64,000 nt of DNA from Martinezella rhizogenes (GTDB lineage: Bacteria; Pseudomonadota; Alphaproteobacteria; Rhizobiales; Rhizobiaceae). This document shows, piece after piece, positions 1 to 8,557 of this stretch (position 1 is its first letter; every line of letters begins with the position of its first letter). The stretch lies in NCBI GenBank assembly GCA_013322215.1, contig JAAMEZ010000056.1:248001-312000 (forward strand). The letters are read 5' to 3'. A model generated the notes under the pieces. The model made no database searches. It was given only the letters and a program-made list of their open reading frames with translations, and was not told the DNA's origin. Made by a program: the position numbers and the translations under genes.

Positions 1-1
1 C

Positions 2-718
2 AAGCTGATCATCGGCGAGGCCTATGCCGTGGAGAAGGAAGCACGTCAGGTCGCCGCCGATTACCCGGATACCGCCTTCGTTCTCGGCTCGAGCGGCGAG
101 GCTGCCGGCAGCAATTTCGGTGTCTTCGGCACCTGGAACTATGACGGCGCCTATCTCGCCGGCATGCTGGCAGGCAAGATGACCAAGTCGAACGTCGTCG
201 GCTCGGTCGGCGCCATCCCGATCCCCGAAGTCAACATGCTGATTAATGCCTTCGCTGCAGGCGTCAAAGCGGTCAATCCCGACTGCAAGCACCTCGTCTC
301 CTTCATCGGCACCTTCTTCGATCCGCCGAAGGCGCGTGAAGCAGGTCTCGCACAGATCGACGCTGGCGCCGACGTTCTCTTCGGTGAGCGCATCGGCACG
401 GCGGACGCCGCCAAGGAGCGCCATATCAAGTCCGTGGGATCGCTGATCGACTACACACCGCGCTATCCGGATACCGTTTTTGCCAATGCCATGTGGTACT
501 TCCGCCCCATTCTCAATGCGGCGATCGCCGATGTTGCCGCCGGCAAGCCGGTCGGCCGCAGCTACACGGCTTATGGCCTGATGAAGGAAGGCGGCAGCGA
601 CATCGTCTATGTGAAGGGCGTTGCCCCCGCAGAAGCGGAAGCTGCGATGGAGAAGGTTCGTGCCGACATCAAGGCCGGCACCTTCGAAGTGCCGAAGGTT
701 ATGGATCAGCCGAAGTAA
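2..718 (+). CDS. BMP-family ABC transporter substrate-binding protein (3' part)
   Basis: This is the C-terminal 238 codons of a periplasmic binding protein; the gene runs in from the left edge and its signal peptide lies outside. The sequence has the basic membrane lipoprotein (BMP/Med) family pattern, including a GVFGTWNYDGAYLAG-type segment and the late YTPRYPDTVFANAMW region. Family members bind nucleosides, nucleobases or related compounds and feed YufO/YufP/YufQ-type ABC importers, and exactly that kind of ATPase and permease pair follows at 2155-5658. The stop is 15 bases before the amidase start, so it is the first visible gene of the operon. The ligand is not known; the deaminase and amidase downstream suggest a nitrogen heterocycle. 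Confidence 0.9.
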   Translation, partial: KLIIGEAYAVEKEARQVAADYPDTAFVLGSSGEAAGSNFGVFGTWNYDGAYLAGMLAGKMTKSNVVGSVGAIPIPEVNMLINAFAAGVKAVNPDCKHLVSFIGTFFDPPKAREAGLAQIDAGADVLFGERIGTADAAKERHIKSVGSLIDYTPRYPDTVFANAMWYFRPILNAAIADVAAGKPVGRSYTAYGLMKEGGSDIVYVKGVAPAEAEAAMEKVRADIKAGTFEVPKVMDQPK

Positions 719-733
719 CCGCCAGGCTCGATC

Positions 734-2158
734 ATGAGCAGCTCGTTATTCGCCGACGCCACTGAGCTGGCCGGCGCCATCAAATCCGGCAAGCTCGCTT
801 GCACGGATGCCATGCAGGCGGCTCTAGCCGCCTGCGCCAAGCACGAAGCGCTTGGCGCAATCACCTATCTCAACCCCGAGACGGGACTTGCCGCCGCGCA
901 AGCCCTGGATCGGGAGGCATCGGAACGCCCGGAGCGCTTTGCGCAACGCGCGTTTGCCGGCGCGCCGACCGTTGCCAAGGATCTCGGCGGCCCCTTTCCA
1001 AGGCTGCCGGTAACGGCGGGGTCGCGCCTGTTCAGCCGTGTCGGTAAAGGTTCAGACAGCGATCTGGCAGCCCGTTTCCGCGACGCCGGCCTCTGCGCCT
1101 TCGGCTTGACTACCAGCCCGGAATTCGGCTTCTCGCTCGCATCGGAGCCGGCAATCGGTCCGATCTGTCGAAATCCATTGGATCGAAACAGGACCGCCGG
1201 AGGCTCCTCGGGCGGTGCCGCCGCCGCAGTCGCGGCCGGCATCGTGGCGATCGCGCATGCGACGGATGCTGGCGGCTCGATCCGCGTGCCGGCCGCCTGT
1301 TGCGGCCTCGTCGGATTGAAGCCGACGCGCGGCGCCGTGCCCGCCGGCCCCTCCTTCGGAAATCATCTCGGCGGCATCGCCAGCGAGCTCGCCGTCACCC
1401 GCTCCGTGCGCGATACCGTGCGGATCTTCGATGTCGTGCGAGATCGAACAAGAGGACCGTTCGCGGATATCGTCCAATCCCCGACCAAGACGGGTAAGTT
1501 TCGCGTTGGACTTTTGACGCACGCCGGACGGCACTACGCGATCGGACCAGACCGGGCGCAAGCCGTTGAAGCCGCGGCCGGCTTTCTGGAGAAGCGTGGA
1601 AACGATCTGGTTTCCCTCACCTGGGAGCAGATGGAAAGTGCCGTTCAGGCGAGCGCCCGCGCCTTTGGCGATATCATTTCCGTCAATATCGCCGGCTTGG
1701 TCGACGATCTCGGACTGGATATTCTTGCGGCCGAGCCAATGACACAGGCATTCATTGCACGCGGACGCGCGATGACAGCGACGAGGCTCTGGAGTTCGCT
1801 CAACGGAGCCGTTCAGGCAAGCCGCACTCTCTGGGATATTTTCGGCGCGATAGACGTCATCATCATGCCGATGCTGGCGACGGCGCCCCCACCCATCGGA
1901 TCCTTTCCGACCGATCATTCCGACACTGAATTGCACCTCGAGCGCATGACGGCTTTTGCCCCCTTTGCGTCTCTGGCCAATATTTCCGGCTTTCCGGCAC
2001 TGACGCTGCCCTTCGGCGAAGATGCCGACGGATTGCCCTTGCCGATCCAGATGATGGCGCCGATGGGCGAAGAAGCGTTGCTGCTTCGCCTTGCGGCCGA
2101 ACTGGAAGCAGAGCAACGTTGGCAGCACCGCTTTCCGATTGCAGGATTTCCGGCATGA
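734..2158 (+). CDS. Amidase-signature family hydrolase
   Basis: A 474-residue amidase-signature protein that should hydrolyse an amide or carbamoyl C-N bond in the cytoplasm. The Ser-cisSer-Lys triad is visible: the lysine in VAKDLGG near residue 80, and the glycine/serine-rich segment GGSSGGAAAAVAAG followed by DAGGSIRVPAACCG near residues 155-195. The family includes GatA, AtzF and many nitrilase-independent amidases, so substrate cannot be read from sequence. It lies between a BMP-type binding protein and its ATPase, and its TGA overlaps the next ATG (ATGA), which implies translational coupling. I infer that it acts on the imported compound or on a ring-opened product of it. Confidence 0.88.
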   Translation: MSSSLFADATELAGAIKSGKLACTDAMQAALAACAKHEALGAITYLNPETGLAAAQALDREASERPERFAQRAFAGAPTVAKDLGGPFPRLPVTAGSRLFSRVGKGSDSDLAARFRDAGLCAFGLTTSPEFGFSLASEPAIGPICRNPLDRNRTAGGSSGGAAAAVAAGIVAIAHATDAGGSIRVPAACCGLVGLKPTRGAVPAGPSFGNHLGGIASELAVTRSVRDTVRIFDVVRDRTRGPFADIVQSPTKTGKFRVGLLTHAGRHYAIGPDRAQAVEAAAGFLEKRGNDLVSLTWEQMESAVQASARAFGDIISVNIAGLVDDLGLDILAAEPMTQAFIARGRAMTATRLWSSLNGAVQASRTLWDIFGAIDVIIMPMLATAPPPIGSFPTDHSDTELHLERMTAFAPFASLANISGFPALTLPFGEDADGLPLPIQMMAPMGEEALLLRLAAELEAEQRWQHRFPIAGFPA

Positions 2159-3681
2159 CCGCACCCGTTCTCACCATCGAAGGCGTGAGCAAGCGCTTTG
2201 GCAGCACCGTTGCCAACGACAATATTTCCCTAACCTTGGCGAAGGGCGAGATCGTCGCTCTGCTCGGCGAAAACGGCGCCGGCAAGACAACGCTGATGAG
2301 CATCCTTTTCGGCCACTATGTGCCTGACACCGGGCGCATCCTTGTCGATGATGCGGAATTGCCGCCGGGCAAGCCACGCGCCGCGATCCGGGCCGGTGTC
2401 GGCATGGTCCACCAGCACTTCTCGCTGGCGCCCAATCTGACCGTGCTGGAAAACGTCATGACCGGCACGGAACAGCTCTGGTCGCTCAGATCTCAAACGA
2501 TGGCAGCCCGCAAGAAATTGCTATCGATCTCCGAGCGCTTCGGCCTGAAGGTCGATCCCGATGCACGCCTCGGCGACCTTTCTGTCGGCGAGCAGCAGCG
2601 GGTGGAAATATTGAAAGCGCTCTACAATGATGCCCGCATCCTCATCCTCGACGAGCCGACCGCAGTTCTGACGCAGATCGAAGCGGAGAAGCTGTTCTCG
2701 ACGCTGAAGCAGATGGCAGCACAGGGCCTGTCCCTGATCTTCATCTCCCACAAGCTCGATGAGGTCATGGCCACGGCGGACCGCATCATCGTCCTGCGCG
2801 GCGGCAAGGTCGCCGCCGAGCGGCGGGCGGCCGAAACCAGCAAATCCGAGCTTGCCGAGCTCATGGTCGGCCATCGCGTGACGCGCCCGACCCGCGAAGC
2901 GGCGACGCCGGGTGAAATTGCGCTGGAAGCTCGCGATATCACCGTGAAAATTGGCGGTGTCGAGCGATTGAAACATGTGAGCTTTCATCTGCGCGCCGGT
3001 GAGGTTCTCGGCATCATCGGCGTATCCGGCAACGGCCAGGCGACTTTGGGCCAGATCCTATCGGGCACGCTCGCCCGCTCATCCGGCGAGCTTCTATTGT
3101 TCGGAGAATCTGTCGGCGACCTCGACGTCGCCGCGGTCATCGATGCAGGCATCGGGCGCATTCCGGAAGACCGAAACCGCGATGGCGCGATCGGCGAAAT
3201 GGCGATCTGGGAAAATGCCGTGCTGGAGCGCCTGTCCTCCTATTCGAAACACGGCCTGGTCGACCGCAGCGCCGGCATGGCCTTTGCGCAGAAGATCATC
3301 GAAACGTTCGATGTGCGCGGCGGCAATGCAGCAAGCCGCATCCGGCTGCTATCCGGTGGCAACATGCAGAAGCTGATCCTTGGCCGCAATCTTTACGAAC
3401 GACCGCGCATCCTCATCGCTGCCCAGCCCGCACGAGGACTGGACGAAGGAGCGGTTGCCGCCGTTCACGGGCGCATTCTGGAAGCCCGTCGCCAGGGGAC
3501 CGCCGTTCTGCTGATTTCGGAAGACCTGGACGAAGTCATTGCCTTGGCCGATCGCATCCAGGCGATCGTCGGCGGCCGCCTCTCCGCGCCGGTCGACGCC
3601 GGTAAAGCGGATGCACGCCTGCTTGGCCTGATGATGGCCGGAGAATGGAAAGAGAAGAGCGGAGCCGACAATGCGGTTTGA
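2155..3681 (+). CDS. BMP/nucleoside-type ABC transporter ATP-binding protein (double ABC)
   Basis: A 508-residue ATPase with two fused ABC domains, as in YufO or sugar MglA/RbsA proteins. The first domain is canonical: Walker A GENGAGKTT near residue 40, signature LSVGEQQR and Walker B ILILDEPTAVLT. The second is degenerate, with GVSGNGQAT at the P-loop, signature LLSGGNMQK and AAQPARGLD at Walker B, which is normal for this class. I chose the ATG at 2155 because it overlaps the amidase stop and directly precedes the family N-terminus (LTIEGVSKRFGS); an upstream in-frame start would lie inside the amidase gene. It energises the two permeases that follow. Confidence 0.95.
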   Translation: MTAPVLTIEGVSKRFGSTVANDNISLTLAKGEIVALLGENGAGKTTLMSILFGHYVPDTGRILVDDAELPPGKPRAAIRAGVGMVHQHFSLAPNLTVLENVMTGTEQLWSLRSQTMAARKKLLSISERFGLKVDPDARLGDLSVGEQQRVEILKALYNDARILILDEPTAVLTQIEAEKLFSTLKQMAAQGLSLIFISHKLDEVMATADRIIVLRGGKVAAERRAAETSKSELAELMVGHRVTRPTREAATPGEIALEARDITVKIGGVERLKHVSFHLRAGEVLGIIGVSGNGQATLGQILSGTLARSSGELLLFGESVGDLDVAAVIDAGIGRIPEDRNRDGAIGEMAIWENAVLERLSSYSKHGLVDRSAGMAFAQKIIETFDVRGGNAASRIRLLSGGNMQKLILGRNLYERPRILIAAQPARGLDEGAVAAVHGRILEARRQGTAVLLISEDLDEVIALADRIQAIVGGRLSAPVDAGKADARLLGLMMAGEWKEKSGADNAV

Positions 3682-4720
3682 ACGGCGCGAACACCGCCCA
3701 ATCTACATGATGATCCTTGCCCCTCTGCTCGCGATCGTCGCAGCGCTCGCCTTGGCCGGCATCCTGATTGCGATTGCGGGCGCTCCGGTCCTGGAAGCCT
3801 ACCGCAGAATCCTTTTGGGCGCCTTCGGTTCTCGGCTCTCGGCCACGGAGACGCTGACCCGCGCGACGCCGTTGATTTTGACGGGGCTCGCCGCCGCAGT
3901 CGCTTTTCGCGCCCGCCTCTGGAACATCGGCGCCGAAGGGCAATTCTATTTCGGCGCCATCGCCGTTGCAGCCTTCGGGTCGAAGATGCTCGCCGGAGTA
4001 CCCGGACCTATCCTCATCCCGCTCCTGATGGTGATCGGCGCCATTGCCGGCATGATCCTGATCCTGGTGCCTTTATGGCTGCGACTTCGCTTCTCCGTCG
4101 ATGAAGTCGTGACGAGCCTCATTTTGAATTTCATCGCCGTTCTCTTCGTCTCCATGCTGATCGACGGCGCGCTGAAAGATCCGACGGCATTCGGCTGGCC
4201 GCAGTCCCAGGCTCTTGTCGACCACGCCATGCTGCCAAAGCTGATCGCGCGCTCGCGCCTCCATATCGGTTTTGTGATTGCGATTGTCATTGCGGCGATC
4301 GTCTATTTCGTCCAGTCGCGCACCGTTTTCGGCATGCAATCGCGGGCGGCCGGCCTCAACCCGTCGGGCGCCGTCTTTGCAGGGGTTCGCCTCGGCTCGA
4401 CCCTCGTCAAGGTCGCCTGTCTTTCGGGCGGACTTGCAGGCCTTGCCGGCGCCATCGAAGTGATGGGCGTCAAAGGCTATGTCACTACCGATCTGTCGCC
4501 CGGCTTCGGCTATGCCGGCATCGTCGTTGCGATGCTCGCAAACCTCAACCCGCTTGGGGTGGTGCTTGCGGCGATCTTCACCGCGACCATGTTCGTCGGC
4601 GCTGACAGCATGAGCCGCAGCCTCGGCATTCCCACCTATATCGCCGACGTCACGGTCGCCCTGTCGCTGCTGACCATGCTGATCGCCTTGTTCTTTACGC
4701 AGTACAGGATCCGCCGATGA
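3671..4720 (+). CDS. ABC transporter permease (BMP/nucleoside type, first subunit)
   Basis: A 349-residue inner-membrane permease of the BPD_transp_2 (YufP-like) family with many hydrophobic segments. The family's conserved cytoplasmic segment is seen as LNPSGAVFAGVRLG (the AA-x-G-type loop) around residues 230-245, followed by the GGLAGLAGAIEVMG segment. It begins 11 bases inside the ATPase gene and ends overlapping the next permease start (ATGA), so the three transporter genes are translationally coupled. It should form a heterodimeric channel with the 4717 gene product. Confidence 0.93.
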   Translation: MRFERREHRPIYMMILAPLLAIVAALALAGILIAIAGAPVLEAYRRILLGAFGSRLSATETLTRATPLILTGLAAAVAFRARLWNIGAEGQFYFGAIAVAAFGSKMLAGVPGPILIPLLMVIGAIAGMILILVPLWLRLRFSVDEVVTSLILNFIAVLFVSMLIDGALKDPTAFGWPQSQALVDHAMLPKLIARSRLHIGFVIAIVIAAIVYFVQSRTVFGMQSRAAGLNPSGAVFAGVRLGSTLVKVACLSGGLAGLAGAIEVMGVKGYVTTDLSPGFGYAGIVVAMLANLNPLGVVLAAIFTATMFVGADSMSRSLGIPTYIADVTVALSLLTMLIALFFTQYRIRR

Positions 4721-5658
4721 GCACCCTGATCGACATCATTGCTTCAGCCGGACTTTGGGCTGCCGTATTGCGGATTGCAACGCCCCTGATCTTCGGCACG
4801 CTCGGCGCGCTGCTTTGCGAGCGAGCCGGCGTCCTCAATCTCGGCATCGAGGGCATCATGACCTTCGGCGCGATGATCGGCTGGCTCTCGGTTTATCATG
4901 GCGCGGACCTGTGGACCGGCCTCCTTGTCGCAGCGATCGCCGGCGGTATTTTCGGGCTTTTGCATTCGGTACTGACGGTCACGCTTGGCCTGTCGCAGCA
5001 TGTCTCCGGCCTCGGCGTCACGCTTTTCGCATCCAGCTTCAGTTATTATGTCTTCCGGTTAATCGTGCCGGTTGCCGGAACGCCGCCAACTATCACGCCG
5101 TTCCAGCCGATCGCCATTCCAGGGCTTTCCACCCTGCCCTTCATCGGTCCCGCGCTTTTCACACAGACGGCGCCAACCTATCTGGCGATCCTGGTCGCGC
5201 TCGTCATGGCCTATCTCATCTTCCGCACGCCGATCGGGCTTGCTATCCGCATGACCGGCGAAAATCCACATGCAGCGGAGGCTCAGGGCCTCAATCCGAT
5301 GAGGATCCGCTATGGTGCCATCATTGCGGGCAGCGCCCTGATGGGCATGGGCGGCGCCTTCCTGACCTTGTCGGCCTTCAACAGCTTCTTTCCGACCATG
5401 GTGCAGGGCCGCGGCTGGATCTGCATCGCGCTCGTCGTCTTTTCATCCTGGCGGCCGGGCCGAGCGCTGTTCGGCGCCCTGCTCTTCGCCTTCTTCGACG
5501 CTTTCCAACTGCGCCTGCAGACCGCAGTCCAGGGCGTGCCCTATCAGATCTTCCTGATGACGCCGTATATTCTGTCCATTGTCGCCCTTGCCATCATGAG
5601 CAGGCGAGCGCGCGTGCCGCAGGCGCTGATGCAACCCTATCGCCGTGGCGAGAGATAA
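4717..5658 (+). CDS. ABC transporter permease (BMP/nucleoside type, second subunit)
   Basis: A 313-residue YufQ-like permease. The hallmark N-terminal segment ERAGVLNLGIEGIM is present near residues 32-45, and the conserved GENPHAAEAQGLNP loop lies near residue 185. Both motifs are typical of the second permease of nucleoside/BMP importers. The start overlaps the preceding stop by four bases. It is followed after 15 bases by the deaminase gene, so the transporter and the enzyme are very probably co-transcribed. Confidence 0.93.
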   Translation: MSTLIDIIASAGLWAAVLRIATPLIFGTLGALLCERAGVLNLGIEGIMTFGAMIGWLSVYHGADLWTGLLVAAIAGGIFGLLHSVLTVTLGLSQHVSGLGVTLFASSFSYYVFRLIVPVAGTPPTITPFQPIAIPGLSTLPFIGPALFTQTAPTYLAILVALVMAYLIFRTPIGLAIRMTGENPHAAEAQGLNPMRIRYGAIIAGSALMGMGGAFLTLSAFNSFFPTMVQGRGWICIALVVFSSWRPGRALFGALLFAFFDAFQLRLQTAVQGVPYQIFLMTPYILSIVALAIMSRRARVPQALMQPYRRGER

Positions 5659-5673
5659 TCCGAGGAGCCTTTC

Positions 5674-6966
5674 ATGTTCGATCTGATCATTCGCAATGCC
5701 AATCTGCCCGATGGCCGCAAAGGCATCGACATCGCGGTCAAGGATGGCAAGATCGCAGCGGTTGAAACCTCGATCACCGCCGAGACGAAGGACGAAATCG
5801 ATGCGACCAACCGGCTGGTGAGCCCACCCTTTGTCGATCCGCATTTCCATATGGACGCAACGCTTTCACTCGGCCTGCCGCGTATGAATGTTTCCGGCAC
5901 GCTTCTGGAGGGCATCGCCCTCTGGGGAGAGTTGCGCCCGATCGTGACGAAGGAAGAGCTCGTCGAGCGTGCGCTGCGCTATTGCGATCTGGCCGTCACG
6001 CAAGGACTGCTGTTCATCCGCAGCCATGTCGACACCTCCGATCCCAAGCTGGTGACGGCTGAGGCGCTTCTGGAGGTGAAGGACAGGGTCAAACCCTATA
6101 TCGACCTGCAGCTCGTGGCTTTCCCGCAAGATGGCTATTACCGTGCCAAGGATGGCGTAGCTTCCCTTGAACGCGCGCTTGACATGGGCGTCGATATCGT
6201 CGGCGGCATTCCGCATTTCGAGCGCACCATGGATGAAGGCAGAGCGTCGGTCGAAGCGCTGTGCAGGATTGCCGCCGACCGCGGCCTGCCTGTCGATATG
6301 CATTGCGACGAGACCGACGACCCGATGTCTCGCCACATCGAGACGCTCGCGGCAGAAACGGTCCGCTTCGGGCTGCAGGGCCGCGTTGCCGGTTCGCATC
6401 TGACCTCGATGCATTCGATGGACAATTATTACGTTTCCAAGCTTATTCCCCTGATGGCGGAAGCGAAGATCAACGTCATTCCCAATCCGCTGATCAACAT
6501 CATGCTGCAGGGCCGGCACGACACCTATCCCAAGCGTCGCGGCATGACGCGCGTGCGCGAATTGATGGAAGCCGGGCTCAACGTTTCCTTCGGCCATGAT
6601 TGCGTGATGGACCCCTGGTATTCGATGGGCTCGGGCGACATGCTCGAAGTCGGGCATATGGCCATCCACGTCGCGCAAATGGCCGGCATCGGAGACAAGA
6701 AGAAGATCTTCGACGCACTCACGGTCAACTCCGCCAAGACGCTTGGCCTTGAAGGTTACGGCCTGGAAAAGGGCTGCAATGCCGATTTCGTTGTGCTGCA
6801 GGCCGTCGATACGCTGGAAGCGCTCCGCCTGAAACCCAATCGTCTTGCCGTCGTCAAGCGCGGCAAGGTCATCGCCCGCTCAGCACCTCGTATCGGCGAA
6901 CTCTTTCTCGATGGCCGACCGTCAAAGATCGATGGCGGGCTCGACTACGTGCCTGTCGGGAAATAG
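5674..6966 (+). CDS. CodA-like amidohydrolase (cytosine deaminase family)
   Basis: A 430-residue metal-dependent amidohydrolase that aligns by motif with E. coli cytosine deaminase at a constant offset of four residues. Metal ligands are H57, H59, H210 and D309; Q152, E213, H242 and W315 also match CodA Q156, E217, H246 and W319. The exception is C310, where CodA has D314. In CodA, changes at D314 alter substrate preference, so this enzyme may deaminate or hydrolyse something other than cytosine. It is the last gene of the BMP-transporter operon and has a good Shine-Dalgarno (gaggagcc) before the ATG. Closely related alternatives are isoguanine, creatinine or triazine-type amidohydrolases. 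Confidence 0.88.
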   Translation: MFDLIIRNANLPDGRKGIDIAVKDGKIAAVETSITAETKDEIDATNRLVSPPFVDPHFHMDATLSLGLPRMNVSGTLLEGIALWGELRPIVTKEELVERALRYCDLAVTQGLLFIRSHVDTSDPKLVTAEALLEVKDRVKPYIDLQLVAFPQDGYYRAKDGVASLERALDMGVDIVGGIPHFERTMDEGRASVEALCRIAADRGLPVDMHCDETDDPMSRHIETLAAETVRFGLQGRVAGSHLTSMHSMDNYYVSKLIPLMAEAKINVIPNPLINIMLQGRHDTYPKRRGMTRVRELMEAGLNVSFGHDCVMDPWYSMGSGDMLEVGHMAIHVAQMAGIGDKKKIFDALTVNSAKTLGLEGYGLEKGCNADFVVLQAVDTLEALRLKPNRLAVVKRGKVIARSAPRIGELFLDGRPSKIDGGLDYVPVGK

Positions 6967-7225
6967 CGTTTGTCTCTCATATCGAAGACGCGGAGATAAT
7001 TTTGCCTGCAAAAAAGCAATTGCTACGCGCGCAGCATATGATCTGCAATTATAAAATCGGCCGATGAACTTAAGGGCCGTGTCTTATGGAATGAAGCCAT
7101 AGCTTTCCGAGTGACAGCACTTATCGCCGCGTACACCGGTAAGGCGTTATCCATATGTCAACATCATCCTGATAGATTCTTATTCTGCTAACCTGCTGTG
7201 TTCAGATTGTCTATAAAGTATCCCC
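6967..7225. other. AT-rich intergenic flank between deaminase and acyltransferase
   Basis: About 260 bases with no convincing gene. The right half is clearly richer in A and T than the operons on either side, like the acyltransferase gene that follows. A TATAAAGT stretch about 15 bases before the 7226 start could be a -10 element, but no good -35 is evident. No strong terminator hairpin for the deaminase operon was found here. Confidence 0.4.
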
Positions 7226-8320
7226 GTGCCTCTGCTCTATCAAACCGATATATTTGACGCGGCACCTGCGAATAGCACGACCAGGTCCAACAAGCGTCTG
7301 TATCTGTTCCTAGATGCTCTCCGAGGTATCGCGGCAATGTTGGTTGCCCAACGACATATTTCGGAGACTTTTGGCGGAGACCCATTCCAATCAAGCTATT
7401 TGGCTGTCGATTTTTTCTTTGTCCTGAGTGGCTTTGTCATAGCGCATGCCTATAACAACAGGCTCGCGAATGGAATGTCCGAAAAATCATTCCTTTGGCG
7501 GCGTCTCATAAGGCTCTACCCTATGTTTATTGTCGGTCTCGTATTGATGACCGCCTATAACTTAAGAAATCTCGAAGAAATCAATGGCGTCATACTTATG
7601 TCGTGGAGTGCTACCTTTCTGTTCAATGCGCTATTGTTACCTATATCATGGACGGGGCAGCCCTTCATACTAGGGCCAGCTTGGTCGCTTTTTTGCGAAA
7701 TTCTTGCAAATATTCTCTATGTTCGCCTTGCCTCTGGAGGAATGACCTGGAGAAAAACCTTACCTCCATTACTGATTGGAGCACTCCTCATACTGTTGTT
7801 CCTTCGAAAATTTGGAAGCCTGGATATAGGTTGGTTCTTCGCCAGCCTTGGAGGTGGCCCCGCCCGGGTCTTGTATTCGTTTTTCGTCGGCATACTCATT
7901 TATAGCCAGAGAAGAAGAATTCCGTCCGGAGGCATCGTGGCCGGTTTGCTTTGTGGCGCTACTTTAGTTGCTGTGCTTTGCCTCGAGGTTTCGCCAGGAG
8001 TGCGCGTCTATTATGATGCGATCGCCACCTTCATCGCCTTACCGCTAATCGTGGCTGTTGGTGCAGGCGTAAGGCTTCCGCGGGTATTTTCTGCAGCGTG
8101 TGAATTCCTGGGCGCTTCATCATATCCAATGTATGTGCTCCACCTCCCGCTAGCAGCAATATTCTTTGGGCTATCTTCTACCTTTTTCCAAAAAGCCACG
8201 CAGAGCGAGGTCTCTGCAGCTGTGTGGATTTTCCTTAGCACGACTGCGGCTCTGAGTTGGGTATTGGACATATACATTGACGAACCCCTGCGAAGAAAAA
8301 TCCTTCGCAGCAGGCAGTAA
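7226..8320 (+). CDS. Membrane acyltransferase, acyltransferase-3 (OafA/ExoZ-like) family
   Basis: A 364-residue polytopic membrane protein of the acyltransferase-3 family, which O-acylates surface polysaccharides or other exported molecules. The N-terminal hallmark LDALRGIAAMLVAQRH is near residue 30, with the histidine that ends it being the usual catalytic candidate, and SYLAVDFFFVLSGFVI follows. The rest is alternating hydrophobic segments up to a basic C-terminus. The start is a GTG without an obvious Shine-Dalgarno, so it is uncertain. Base composition and codon choice (many A/T-ending codons) differ from both flanking operons, suggesting horizontal acquisition. No glycan synthesis genes lie nearby, so its target is unknown. 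Confidence 0.85.
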   Translation: MPLLYQTDIFDAAPANSTTRSNKRLYLFLDALRGIAAMLVAQRHISETFGGDPFQSSYLAVDFFFVLSGFVIAHAYNNRLANGMSEKSFLWRRLIRLYPMFIVGLVLMTAYNLRNLEEINGVILMSWSATFLFNALLLPISWTGQPFILGPAWSLFCEILANILYVRLASGGMTWRKTLPPLLIGALLILLFLRKFGSLDIGWFFASLGGGPARVLYSFFVGILIYSQRRRIPSGGIVAGLLCGATLVAVLCLEVSPGVRVYYDAIATFIALPLIVAVGAGVRLPRVFSAACEFLGASSYPMYVLHLPLAAIFFGLSSTFFQKATQSEVSAAVWIFLSTTAALSWVLDIYIDEPLRRKILRSRQ

Positions 8321-8517
8321 TCGTGCGCCCTTTGAAATAACAAGCGCACCTCTCTGAGAATATTATTCAGCTACTAAAATCATTCCTGCACACAATAGTT
8401 GCATACCGCAGTGATCGTCGCGGGGCAATTGAGAACGTCGAGTGCCGAGGTCCGCGCGAGAACAGAAAACTTAGCGGCAACAGGGTGAATAACTTATCGC
8501 TTTACAACTAACATGTC

Positions 8518-8532
8518 AGTGTGATACGCACT
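8518..8532. promoter_or_regulatory. Possible operator before the DapA-like operon
   Basis: The sequence AGTGTG-ATA-CGCACT is an almost perfect inverted repeat (5 of 6 arm positions) placed 26 bases before the 8558 start. Its size and position fit a site for the GntR/FCD regulator encoded as the second gene of this operon. The assignment is inference. Confidence 0.35.
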
Positions 8533-8557
8533 AGTCCCACAAGATCGGGAGGATCGT

